DNA of 64,000 nt, from assembly GCA_947650285.1 (NCBI GenBank), contig CANTFL010000851.1:124001-188000 (forward strand), given 5' to 3'. A model generated the notes under the pieces. That model was given only the letters and a program-made list of their open reading frames with translations. It had not been told where the DNA came from and did no database searches. Positions within the stretch are counted from its first letter, which is position 1. Each line of letters starts with the position of its first letter. This DNA is from Hyaloperonospora brassicae (taxonomy: Eukaryota > Oomycota > Peronosporomycetes > Peronosporales > Peronosporaceae). The position numbers were made by a program, and so were the translations under genes. Positions 46,643 to 58,419 of the stretch are shown one piece after another.

Positions 46643-47212
46643 ATACAATGAGCCACTAAGGACATGGGAAAAATCTAAATTACCGAATTATTGAGACCTC
46701 ACATCTTGTTGGAATCTGAATGACTCAAGCAACTAAATTAAACGATTGTGAAAACAATTCCGGAGTCTATGAAATCAATGATATTGTAAGACATTATAAA
46801 ATTTTGAGCCACCATGTACGATGCCGCCGATCCTCGAAGGCATATATATAGCACAACATCAAGCCCATGAGGTTAAAAGTGTATCTGAATTACTTAGTGG
46901 CACTTGTAATCAAATCATTTCTATTTGAGCCTCAAAATGTGTTGAATGAAACGATGAGGCTTTGTATTACACGACTACGCATCTTATCTTCCTTTGTACC
47001 AATACTTTTGTGTAAGGCTTCCTCATCATACGGGTTGTCTTACATCTTTCGACAATCATTTAGAGTCTGCTAAAAATCTCGCAAAGCTTAGTACAAGTGA
47101 AAACATACAAGGCTAGTATTGTGAACATTTATCTAATGCACGAAAATTCTATTAAAATACTATCAGATCAAGTCCGAAGATCAAATCATTCATTTAAGTG
47201 AAAATAAAAAAT
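46643..47212. other. AT-rich spacer
   Basis: No gene was recognised. It contains a 68-codon plus frame (46867-47073) without domain features. Confidence 0.35.
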
Positions 47213-48220
47213 GCCCATTTGATCACAAAAATAAACAAATACCCCACATAATTGGGAAATACAATAATTACCCTACGTACTAGTATACTAAAGTTAATAT
47301 GGCGTACACATAACCACACGTCCCTAATCATTTTCGTTCTTTCATTTAAAGACCGTGGCCAACCCCCGCCCTGTTTGGGAAGCCGCAGAGAAGGTTCTGT
47401 TGCGAGCGTGCTGCGCTTGCAGCCATCAGTTGCAGGCGCAGGCGCGAGATAAAAGTACGCAAACGCGTCTTTGTATCGTTTTTCGCGGCAGTAAACACAG
47501 TCAGTTGATGCTAATGCTGTTAATACTAATGTTTTTACACTTAAATTATTGTTTCAGTTGCTACTGTCGATGATGTTGCTGCTACTGTTGATTCTGCTGC
47601 TGCTGTTTGCCGATGCTGCTGCTGAAGTTGTAGGTGATGCGATTGTTGTTTTTGTTTAAGTACCTATTGCTGATGCTTATACTGCTGTTGCTGACACTGA
47701 TATTGTTATAGGTGATGTGATTGCTGTTGACATTGTACTTTAGATGATGCTACTTCTATTGCTACTGATGTTGATACTGCTGTTGTTGTAGGTGATGCGG
47801 TTGCTGTTGTTGTTTGATTATATATTGTTGATGCTGATACTGCTGTTACTGCTGCTGCTGTTGTAGTTGTAGGTGATGCGGTTGCTGTTGGTTCTGCTCT
47901 GTAGATGATGCTACTGATAATGCTACTGATGTTGTTGTTGTAGGTGCTGCTGTTGCTATTAATGTTATTTTACTTGTGGGATTGTATTCTCTTCCTGCTT
48001 TTCGTACTAAAAACACATAATCATATCAATAGACCGCAATAAATCTTTTCTTTATGTTTAGCTCTTATCGGCGGCTTCAATGTCTGCAGCCTTCGTCGTA
48101 TGCAGAAAAATTTCAGGGAGATAATGTGCGATGATGCCTTAATCGTATTTGTCAAACTAGGACGTGGTGCATTTTATTTTCGTGATTATCTGAGGAAATT
48201 TTTTTGTGATTAAATAGGGC
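47213..48220 (+). mobile_element. Inverted-repeat element, copy 1 (non-autonomous DNA transposon)
   Basis: The left end is GCCCATTTGATCACAAAAAT. The right end, complemented, is GCCCTATTTAATCACAAAAA. The inside matches the copy at 61637-62571 in reverse orientation: first an AT-rich part with a shared ACACATAACCACACGT core, then a GC-rich module (47350-47500, about 85 percent alike by eye) with AACCCCCGCCCTGTTTGGGA, then a long GNT trinucleotide tract. There is no transposase frame. The element is 1008 bp. Target duplications are unclear because both flanks are A/T runs. Confidence 0.7.
47505..47960 (+). repeat. GNT trinucleotide tract in element copy 1
   Basis: About 450 bp dominated by GTT, GCT, GAT and GGT triplets in one phase (for example GATGTTGCTGCTACTGTTGA). 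It is imperfect and not a simple microsatellite. The same tract is present in copy 2 as its complement. Confidence 0.75.
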
Positions 48221-49590
48221 CTTTTTTCAGTTCAATTAATTACTATTCGAGCTACGTATCTTTATTAAACACCTGGTCTCTCCTAGGGAACGCAGAGGGG
48301 TCATATTTCGGTAAAGTGCATGCTTTCATAATATATGAGAGCTTGCCCGAAGTCACTTTCACTCACTGTTATATCATGATTACTCTATCATAAACTCCTT
48401 AGCAAGGCACCTCCTAACGTATTAACTCGCTTCTTCAAACTATGTGGAATCAAGTTGCAAAGTAGTGTCAGAGGTACATATCCGTGCAGAGAAGTCAAAT
48501 GAATCAAAGTTCAGTCAATTGAAAAGGTAAGCTGATGATAAAAAAGTCAGACTGTTTATAAGTTGATACATCTGAAAGAAGAATGATACAAAGAGATATT
48601 TTGAGACAACCCGGTATGATATCATTTCTGTCCCAATTTGTATATATCGCAGTTCCCTTCATGACTGCAAATCAGCGAAAAGCTAACGCAACCACTGAAC
48701 CAGTTGAGTTGGCACCTAGTACGTTGAAAGCAAATCAAAGTTCGTGTCCCTTTAGCCCTGTGTTCCACCTTTTTAGACTTTGAACTTCTTCCAGCATTCC
48801 AATACCACCTCTATTTTGAACGAACTAATTCTTTTCTAAATCAATATAACAGGTAGAGTACAACACTTTGCGTACATACAATAAACGATTGAGATATACC
48901 GACCAAGTCATCTTGTTTTTGAGCGTGTCACAATCATGTACGCTCAAAACTAATAATGTGTTTGCTTGCTCATTCATCCGTTCGTCTATTCGGTATGTAA
49001 ATTATATGGAGTAGTCGTCATCAAGATTTTAGACGCGAATGCAAAATTTATGTTTTTCCCAGACTTGCTGGCAGACGAAGGCGCCCCTCCAATATGTGCG
49101 TTGGCCTTAACCTTATGATATCATAGTAACTTAATAATCGAATGGCTCAAGCACATATTAAGGACATAAAATACATACTTGTATATATCGCTTGTAGTTA
49201 GGCCAAATTGACCAAAAAATCGCTGCTCGTAAATGTAGCACTGTGATCTAAAATGATCAATATCGCTTTTATGTCGATCGATACGCATGCGTAGATCTTT
49301 CACAATTTTAGCATGGCTATAATGCACTCGGAACGATTTCCTGAACACTCAATACATCTCGAGAGCTTGCGCTTTTGGCATGAGAGTTTGATATTATAAT
49401 AATTTATCTGTGTCAGTCTTGTAATCCGAATATACCGACTTATACGCGCTGAGCTCCACGTAGAAGATAATTCTATTTTGCCATTAATACATTTATTATA
49501 CCGATAAATATAGTCTGCAATATTGCCTCTCATAAAATAGGTCGTGTCGACCATTTTCGTCCGGTATGTGTAACGGGTTCTGCCCATTAA
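48221..49590. other. AT-rich spacer
   Basis: No gene was recognised. Minus frames of 75-95 codons at 49121-49587 have no domain wording. Confidence 0.35.
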
Positions 49591-49711
49591 TATACCGTAT
49601 TATATTCCCCTATACTACCCTATATAATAAAAAGGGTATTGTATTAGTCAGGGTACACTATAAATTCACATGATTGAAAAACAATAATTTTTGGATAATA
49701 AACGACGGCAG

Positions 49712-49765
49712 TGGTGAAGTGGTGTAGCAGGCTGTCAATTACATAAATAGCCAGGGTTCAAACCC
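49712..49765 (+). ncRNA. tRNA-derived Pol III promoter, SINE-like
   Basis: Box A TGGTGAAGTGG (49712-49722) fits TRGYNNARNGG. Box B GGTTCAAACCC (49755-49765) fits GGTTCRANYCY. Their starts are 43 bp apart, as in tRNA genes. The arms around them do not fold into a tRNA, so this is the head of a tRNA-related SINE or an old tRNA copy. Its 3' end is not defined. Confidence 0.55.
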
Positions 49766-49892
49766 AGCAGCAATCACACAGATAGGACCCCCATAGGATG
49801 GATCTGGAACCGCCTTGTAAGTCCTTTTATTTCAGATTTATTGCAATGCACAGGAGAAAAGAGCTGCAAACTCAAAAAATGAAAAGCCCCAA

Positions 49893-51192
49893 TTAAACGA
49901 CTACGTCGTCAAACTCATCTTCAATATCAGCGCCATCTGCATCATCAGGGGCTTCTTCGTCAGCACTCCTTTATTTACTCAGAAAGATTACACCGTACAC
50001 GTCGTGCTTGGCAATGTGCCAGTAGCGGTAGTCTATATAGAACCCAGATGCGGCAAATGACTTGCGGACAACATCGTTGGAGACAGCTTTCCGTGAATTG
50101 CTGACCCACGCCACCACCTCCTCCACGCTCGGTGGCCGCGGATTTCCGTTTCCGGTATACTGCACCCGACCATATCTCTTCCAGTCGTCAATCACGATCG
50201 ATGGACAATCTTTAAACGTATTGAATATTTAGATGTCGCCTGCCTGCAGTTACGGCGTTTAACCTCCAGGAATAACCATCATATCGATCTTCTTTCCTAT
50301 GCACTTCGCCTTGACGTCCTTCGCTATATGCGCTCGCATCGAGTCCCACACGATCCCTTTGCCGTCGCAGAAGTTCAGAAGCCTGGAGAACATCAAGTCG
50401 ATCCGACCTAATGAGAAGCTCACTGTTCATCCAGGCAGGCTCTTTATTCGCAACGTAAACCGCTCCGCTCTTCTGGATTGTTTTTTTCGCGACTTTCCAG
50501 ATCAAAAGAGGTGGTAGCTTTGTCTTCGTGGCTGTGACAGTAAGTGCAAGAGTGTTTCGTATCGAAGCGAACCCTGTCGACCGCAAAACGACATGAAGCG
50601 CGCCGGTAAAGTCCACAGTCATGCGCCGCGGGTCTTTAAAGAATACTGCCGTCTCATGAATCAGGAGCATGCCGCTGGGGTTGAGCTCGCTCTTCTTTGA
50701 TGAGGGGTATGTAAGAAATCGCACGGCACGCGCATTGAGCTCGTCGTCACATAATACGGTGAGGTTGGTCGTCCGTCGGAGAGAGAGGCCATAGCGAGTC
50801 ATGAAGCGAGCGAGCCACTTGTCCGATGCTCAGAAGCCATCGTCGTCCAAATCATCTTTAGCGAGCTCGCGTGCGGATACTTGAATCCACTGACGCGACA
50901 CCTTTTCCTTCTTCGATCTCAGGAAAACGATCTGATCAAACGGGACATCCTCTACCTCGCCAAGCCGTGGGTGTCTACCGCCACCTGTCACACGCAGCTG
51001 TATCGCCGGGGAGTTCGTGATGGCTTCGCGTTTCTTTCACCAGTAGCGGATCTGGGACCCTGACACTTGCCACCCTAGATACGCTTAAAAGTGCTTCAAT
51101 GCGCCCGTAGGAACCCCACTACCAGGACCTTCGATCCACTCGATCACTTCCCGCTTCTCAAGGTTGGTCTTGGAAACGCGCCTGGGTGCCAT
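49893..51192 (-). pseudogene. Tigger/pogo (DDE) transposase relic
   Basis: The ATG at 51192-51190 opens MAPRRVSKTNLEKREVIEWI. The text then continues with breaks to a TAA at 49895-49893. The best part, 50802-50212, has LLIHETAVFFKDPRRMTVDF, where the first catalytic Asp of the IDETxVFF motif is His (CAT). It also has LPPLLIWKVAKKTIQKSGAV. The second catalytic Asp is kept in GIVWDSMRAH in the neighbouring frame (near 50350). The C-terminal part (50195-49971) has PRPPSVEEVVAWVSNSRKAV and FYIDYRYWHIAKHDVYGVIF, and the acidic tail ends at 49893. The domain is DDE_1 of CENP-B/Tigger transposases. At least two stops and one shift make it inactive. Confidence 0.75.
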
Positions 51193-51427
51193 GGTGTGCA
51201 CTAAAGAATGAAGGTCTTTAATGCGAAGAGAGCTATATAACTAGTGATTTACACTTATGGAGGGGGAACGGGCTTCTATAAGTAACCGCCACCAACCATT
51301 TATCTAAGGCAATAATTGGTTAAAAACGATTTTTACTATAACAATTTATGGTATACTAATGAGCACGGTTTATTACTGTTTAATTACGTTTAAATATGGT
51401 TAGGGCATTATATTCGGACGGGGTATA

Positions 51428-54020
51428 TTGTGCGGCAGAACCCGTTATCTTTGTCCAGTTGCAATAGTTTGTGGCGAGTAGCTACATCATTCGACGACGC
51501 CGACCCTTTTCCACTTAAAATGGGATATATACCGATGTTGCAAAGCAAATTGATGGATAAAAACAGTGTTGTTTTTATACATCGATGTACAAGTTTTACG
51601 TCGGTGATTTGGAAATCTATGTCACACAAATATAAATTTTGGCGGCTCATACAAATCTACTATGTAAAGGCAAGATGCGGCAATATGCTGCAAGTATATA
51701 TATATATATATATATATATTGACTACGACGTAGAGGCGTAGGTTCTTATAAAATTGATCATGAAAAGGAAAGGTAGGATCGGCAATTACTTTTCTATATG
51801 GATTTACCATCATTTTATGAATACGCACTTTTATTGATCTAAGTTAGATGAGTTTGTCGATAAATAATATGTGAGACGAGCAGGTTGAACTAATTGAAGA
51901 TAGATCAAGGGTCAAGAACCCCTACTCTCCAAATTTTCGAAATTAGATGTGCAATCGATCGTGTAAACCATTAATAGGACCTCTGATGGTACATGAAACA
52001 AAAGATAAGATGGAACTAATGCACAGATGCGTAAATATATTTTTTAAAGTATCAGAACAAATGTGCCGATTTAATACTTTCATTTATATCACGAATGAGT
52101 AAGGTGCGACTCGGCGTGTTCGTATCAACCCGATTATGAAATTTGTTTATAACTATCTGTAGCACGCTATATTTTGGTCGCAAAACACACCATGTTGAAA
52201 TGTCTTGATAGTGCAATCGTTAGCGTCATAATCCGAGAACCGATGAGAGCGATAAGTACGGATACGTAAGGTCAATTTGGTTACAATGCCTATTTTTTGT
52301 AAGCGATCTAGTATAATACTTGAGAGAATTGTGATAGGTGAATATAATATGGTTGGTAAAAACTGATAAGACGGTTTCACGCGGCATTCTTGTCCTAGCG
52401 AAGGTTGCTTTGACACCTGAAGATAAAGTACCCGCGCCGCCGTATAAAAATCTAACGGATAAATTGCTTTGACAGGTATAGCTACAACAATTCATTGACC
52501 TAAATGCGACAATTGCATCAGGCATTTATATAAATTGGAGCTAATGCCGACTAAACAATCTAGCATAGCTCGATCTGGAGATTTCGACATCATGAAAGTG
52601 GTCAGATGGCTTGGTCAAGAAAAATCAAGCCTTTACGATTTGGTATAATTGATAACAAGGTTATTCGGGCAATCTCGATACGCAATCTCAGGTAAAGACT
52701 AGCTCTATCTATCGGTTTGAATGTCCGCACAGAGATGAAAACTGAATCTATAAACCATATCAATATCGACATCTTCAAAGGTGGATACAAAGAACTTCAT
52801 CGAACATAACATATTGGATTACTCGAAGAGAATTACAATACGACATGTAATCCAATATACTTCCACTTGTTGGCAAGTCTAGACACCACGGAGATTGACA
52901 AATCAAGTCATAAAGCTCTGTGTATCCTCCCCCTTGTACAATGATTGCTTTGTATAAATATCGATTACTGTTTGATCAAATAAGCGACTTAACTTCTTTC
53001 TTACAATATCCCTTATTTCGTGTTGCTTCTTAATAAAGACAGCATCAAATGAGTATCGACACCACAATTACTTCAGAAATATACTTATAACTTGTATATC
53101 TTTTTTGACCTCTGTGGGATGTTAAAGAAGCTTGCGATGTTAATTTCACCACAATTTTACGTTCTGTAATTTGCGATTCTTAAGGCCCGAGTCAATCATT
53201 CGCGCCTCGCATCATAGTATTAGCGCTAATATTCGTTGCGTATATTATTTTAATTGATTTTTAAATCTAAATTTGATGAATTTATCTACTGATGGAGGTC
53301 TCTAAGGCACAAGAAATTGAAATTCAGTGGGTAAATTACAATATCGGTGTCAAGTACATTTAAGCCATTAGACCTATATATACACAAGAATCCATATTCA
53401 AAATTTAGAACTGAATATGCGGTACTCTAATACATTATCGTATGGTCAATCTTTTAACAAGTAACATTCATTCACACGACACTGTTGTTCCGCATATCTC
53501 TCTAACCAGATAGTCAAATGGTAATTACACTCCTATGTTCTTCACCTTAATCTGTCGGTCTTTACATTTCTATGTATATCATTCCAATCAAATAATAAAC
53601 CTTTTGTCAATATGTGTATCACCAAATTGGTCGTATCTATTCTAGGTCCTTCTCTATCGACATTTTTATGGTAAATTGCCTCATCACAAATATCGGAGTA
53701 TTGTAGAACAATACTACTATCTTCTATCCGTCATAAATATCATCTTAATCAGGTCATTCATTTAAGTCGACCCATTGATACATACGCCGTCTTCTTTCAT
53801 TTCTAAGCTATCAAGATTTACTTTAACCCGTAGTAGTCGTAAACCTGTATTCTGCCCTGCACGTCTTGTCATATTTAGATATTATAACGTCTTATGTTGA
53901 TCGTCGTAATTCGAAATCGACGTATCTAATCAGAACTATTTATGGTCACGCAAACACCGGTTACGAAATCACAGCGGTTATTTTTAATAAACCATTACAT
54001 ATTCTTTATCGAATATAGGA
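51428..54020. other. AT-rich region with broken minus-strand frames
   Basis: It holds a (TA)n run at 51694-51719. Minus frames at 52153-52525 and 52602-52790 read protein-like (LLSIIPNRKGLIFLD) but were not assigned. Confidence 0.35.
51694..51719. repeat. (TA)n microsatellite
   Basis: An uninterrupted alternating TA run of about 25 bp, following CTGCAAG. Confidence 0.9.
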
Positions 54021-54023
54021 GTT

Positions 54024-57000
54024 ATGACAGGAACCGATCTGTTGGGGACATCAACGCATATTTCAACTATTTACTCCATTACATGTATTTTTAAATATTG
54101 GTGCAACATAAAAATCTTAGGAGGTTCATACGATCGTTTGAAACAGAGGCTTCAATGTAGCCATGATACCTATCTATATATGGGTATCAAAACGATTTTG
54201 CATACACTCAACTAAAAATTCGACTTCGACCAAGGTGGCAAATTCAAACTATTTTGCTAGATTATCTAAACGCAGCAGAATACCGGAATATTGTGATGAA
54301 TATTGGTTCACATGTTTGGGAGAAACAATATGGCGAGATTATTTAACTAATTCAATTGACATATCTGGCATTTTATGGTTTACACTGTAAACAAATGGAT
54401 GCTAAGATGTTTTGCCAAAATAACGATTGTTATATAAATCGAATACCGAGCCAGCCAGACATGCATTAATCAAGCCTGATTAATGAGACAGTTGTGTTTT
54501 AATAGTAAGCATGTTATTTTGCCACAAAATGAGGAAGTTACTTCAAGAAATACCTGTACGAGAAACAAACATATGGATCACCTAGTATGTCCGACCACTC
54601 ACACACAGATATATGCATATACGTTTGGAAGCCAGATGAAATATATTTGCAGTTTTTACGTTTCGTTGTTTTTGCAAAACATTGCACCAAATTGTGCTGT
54701 TTTCATTCAGATATTGACTGATACCTGTGCCAGACCTATAAATATGGATGGTGCGATTTTTCATGGAAAGTTGATAAAATACGCTGATTTCGTATCGACC
54801 TATCTTTGACCATCAGGTAAAGATGGCTCGCTCCTCAAAATGAAATCTTTTGTAAAAAACTGTGTGTTTCATCCTCATCGATTAGAGATCTTTAAAAACA
54901 AACTATCGTACGATTTGCCTACAGCAACTACAATTTTGTAAGGATAAATTTTTTTGCCGCGGTGTCTATCCTAGACTGTGCACGTACCGATGAATCTGTA
55001 TATATTATTATAGAAACTTTGGAGTTGTTAACACATTTTACACGGAATGTAGCGCAAATTTAAGAACCAAATATAATTGGTCATTCCGATAATTTCGCCA
55101 AATATTGATGGTGCTAGAAAACAGTTTGGCCGTATTTTCGCTTACCATAAATTGATTTGGCAACTTACCTTTTTTGGCCACAAAATATGCTACTTCTACT
55201 TTTTGAAAAGAATGAGTCCACTCTTGAGATTACACAGCCTTAAATCGACAAATGTTTCTTGCAGTATCCATTGAAGTCGATGTTTTGCATTGCTAAATGC
55301 AAAATTCAGCCACACGACGTCCAGATTTTGCCTGAAGGAGCAAATCGTCACGACAACATATTTGACTATTCCGAGTTTTAAACATCAAAAAAATTTTACA
55401 CAACGAATAGCATTGTTAAATACAGACGTTACTTCTACTTTCATACATCGCTACTTATTCTCCCCCTCCTTGAGAGGAATTATGATTCGATAATTCTTAT
55501 TTGTTTCCATGAAGGGGAACATTATACGTATAGTTGTTCAACTTAAGACGTTATTAAACCGACGTGAATAAGTAAAAAAATGCTTGTAGGTGTCAAACCT
55601 TACGCCAATCAATCGGAGACTCGTCAAAATGAGCATATCTTTTTTATTGATCCAATCATTTAAGCTTGTTCGAATTGTGACGTTCACGGTGAGCTATATT
55701 ACGTGAACAGCTTAACGTCACCACAATATCGACAACAAAGTTTTATATCGTATGCCATCGTGGATGAGGCGTTTCCTACATATACCGATTTTGCTCGAAA
55801 CGGTAATGTATGGTTCACTTTAAGTGTACTACGGACAAGAAATCGTTGTAATATAACGGTAAGAAATGACTACATCGTTATAAATTATTGTGTCTATCCC
55901 AGTAGTAGTAGCCTTAGCGGGCTTGCAAACCAAAATTGCTATTACCATACACACGCTTATGATATCCTTAAGCAAAAAAACCAAGACCTTGCTAATCTGA
56001 AAACTATAACAGAGTCAACATTTGGTGAAAAATCTAATTTTATGGCGAGAGAAACGCTCTATTTATCATGCCTTCTATTCGAATACAGATTCAGTAAATT
56101 TTACAAATTGGAAAGCATCCTAAGGATTACCGCTTCCTGATACTATATGAGGCAACGAAGAAAGAGGTAATCAAACCGAATCCGGCAAATCGACCCGTTG
56201 CAACGTATACAATACATTCTGGATTTTTATGGTCAAATTGCTACGGTGTATCTTAATTTTGTTCAGAAGTTCTATGGTCATGAGCGCCTCAATATTCGAA
56301 GATACATTTTTATTTTTCCCTCCTCTCCATATTTCTTATTTGCAATGTCTAAAAAATTTATACGTAGAAAGAGGTTCATGCCTCACACTTGTGTGACAGT
56401 GATATGAATCATCGCTACTTCGTTCAAACCACGGAACGAGATAATTCGAAATAAGACGGTAAGTGTGAAAATTGTAACGTGATTATCAACACAATGACAT
56501 ACCGGGCAAGATATGTCAAGAAAATTTTTATAGATTATATATTTATAATTGTCAGCCAGATGCATCCATCGAACCAGCTTATTGAAATGATCAGATTAAC
56601 TTTCAGTAAAGGTAAGGGCTAAATTGTAGTAGAGAACACCCAATAATTTCGCTTATAGAGCGGCAAAATCGACACGCAGACCTAAATCCATTGTAGTTTT
56701 GAAGCGCTGGAGCTACATACATTCACCTACGCTTTAATGTATGCTAAATTTGGCGTTAAAATAATTATAGACAAGATGAATCTGTAATGTGATGATAAAG
56801 TAGAATGGTCGGCGCTTGAGCTCTGTATGTCTGTCAAATGAAGCTTGTCAGAGAACAAATGCATATACATAATTTATAGTCTTCAGAGTGGGATAAACTT
56901 GGTTGTCTAGGAGTTGTCCTATGTGCCCACTTCCTGTGTTATTCAATGTCTATAGGATGAAGCTACAATTCTTATTATACCTTTTAGAATGTACAATACC

Positions 57001-58419
57001 TATTTTTATGTTGCACCATAATCATCCATGTATAAGTTCAACAACGTGTGAGAGCCACCGTGTTCATCATTTACTCGTAAGCGTCTCAGCATACTTGTCT
57101 CATATCTTCTGTCTAATTTAGAGTAATATGAATGGGTATTGTCATATACATCGCTACTCTTTTAAAGATAAGAAGTCGCATTAAAATTTCGTCTGGTGCT
57201 TTTACAGTGAGATCTAAAATATTTATCTTAGTCACAATTCATTATTAACTTTATTGCGTACTTGTTTTATATTAATGAAACGATTAAGTTTATAAGAAAA
57301 AAACATTGAATCGTTATGCATAAAGCAAAATTCACAAATACATGATCAAAATGCACGCTTTAGGGTCGCAAGCTTTATAACACACGCAGTAGGCCATTTG
57401 TCGTAAAATAATTATTTTGACAAAAATTCAATATATATACGACAAGTGAAATCGCACTGGAAATACGTAGACATCTTTATGAGTTCGTTCGCCGATCTGA
57501 CTTTGTGTCACAAATACGCACAAGAATCTAAAAAGCTCATGTTTATCTGTTTTCTCACATATCCTTTGTGGTATACCGGATACCTTTTATCTATTCGTAC
57601 ACGAATGAAGTGGATTAGCTATGTGAGCACAAAACGTCTGCGAATCAATATCCAATTGTACATCAAATATATATGCGGATATTATTGGCGCACGACAAAT
57701 ATTTCATAGCTTTATATCCTACAACCGTTGTTATTTGAAAAACTTGCATCATCGAGATCAAACGCGATTATTTAACAGATCCGCAAAAGTAATAAGAAGG
57801 GCTTTTAGTCAGTATTAAAAATTGAAACGTGACATGCAATTATTTGCTATATCAATTCAGAATATATGGCTCGCTTAAGTTAATTTCTTTCAGCTGCCAA
57901 TGTATGCTGTCTTTTCTCCTAGCTAAACTTAAGACCTTCACTTGAGAATTAAGATCTTAAACGACATCTCAGAAAGGGCTCCGCTACTTATTATTCACAT
58001 CAAAGCTGTTTGCGTGAATTGGAAACGAATTCTCGGCAGGATAGAACGCTGGTGAACGCTATCCACCAGGTAGCGATTGCTAGTCGCAAACATTTTGCTC
58101 ACGACGTTATTCAAGACCGCACTTACCGCGTGGTATCCTCTTTACCAAACTTCTAAGCTAATTCGATGTCTTAGTCAATCCATAAGTCGCTAAAAAATAG
58201 ACCTTGTATGTTAACCTACAACTGTTTCTAAAATGTTATGTACATCTCACATACATCGCTGAAAATTCCTTTTTTCTTACTTTAAACGCTTTTATAGTCT
58301 ACACATACTCGGGACAACATGCTAATACTGACGTCAGTGTAGTCAGCTTGCACTGTTTCAGAGAACAGGCGTCAGCCGAAAAATTTACACGATGTCTTGA
58401 AAATTTTAATATCATTTAA
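54024..58419 (+). pseudogene. Cluster of broken plus-strand reading frames, unrecognised
   Basis: Ten frames of 60 or more codons lie on the plus strand, against two on the minus strand, over 4.4 kb of AT-rich DNA. They include 54483-54809 (108 codons, with INMDGAIFHGKLIKYADF), 55077-55274 (IPIISPNIDGARKQFGRIFA), 55290-55493, 55703-56140 (145 codons, with AIVDEAFPTYTDFARNGN), 56198-56407 and 57446-57709. At this base composition a 145-codon open frame is unlikely by chance. Neighbouring frames follow one another as if a long gene or gene series had decayed. No family was recognised. An integrated large-DNA-virus remnant or a lost host gene are both possible. Confidence 0.4.

Larger units (their letters stand above)
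49592..51427 (-). mobile_element. Tigger/pogo-like DNA transposon relic
   Basis: The boundaries are tentative. TTAATATACCGTATTATATT near 49592 and, complemented, CAATATACCCCGTCCGAATA at the right end near 51427 look like decayed terminal inverted repeats. Inside is a minus-strand transposase relic (49893-51192). The Pol III-type promoter at 49712-49765 lies within the left arm and is probably a separate insertion. Confidence 0.45.

Noticed and set aside
47252..47452. Small protein gene in the inverted-repeat element
   Set aside because: The shared peptide text in both copies follows from high DNA similarity of the module. No start or codon bias supports translation.
49300..49587. 95-codon minus frame next to the Tigger-like element
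   Set aside because: The text is Arg/Tyr/Ile-rich, as expected from AT-rich DNA. No motif was recognised.
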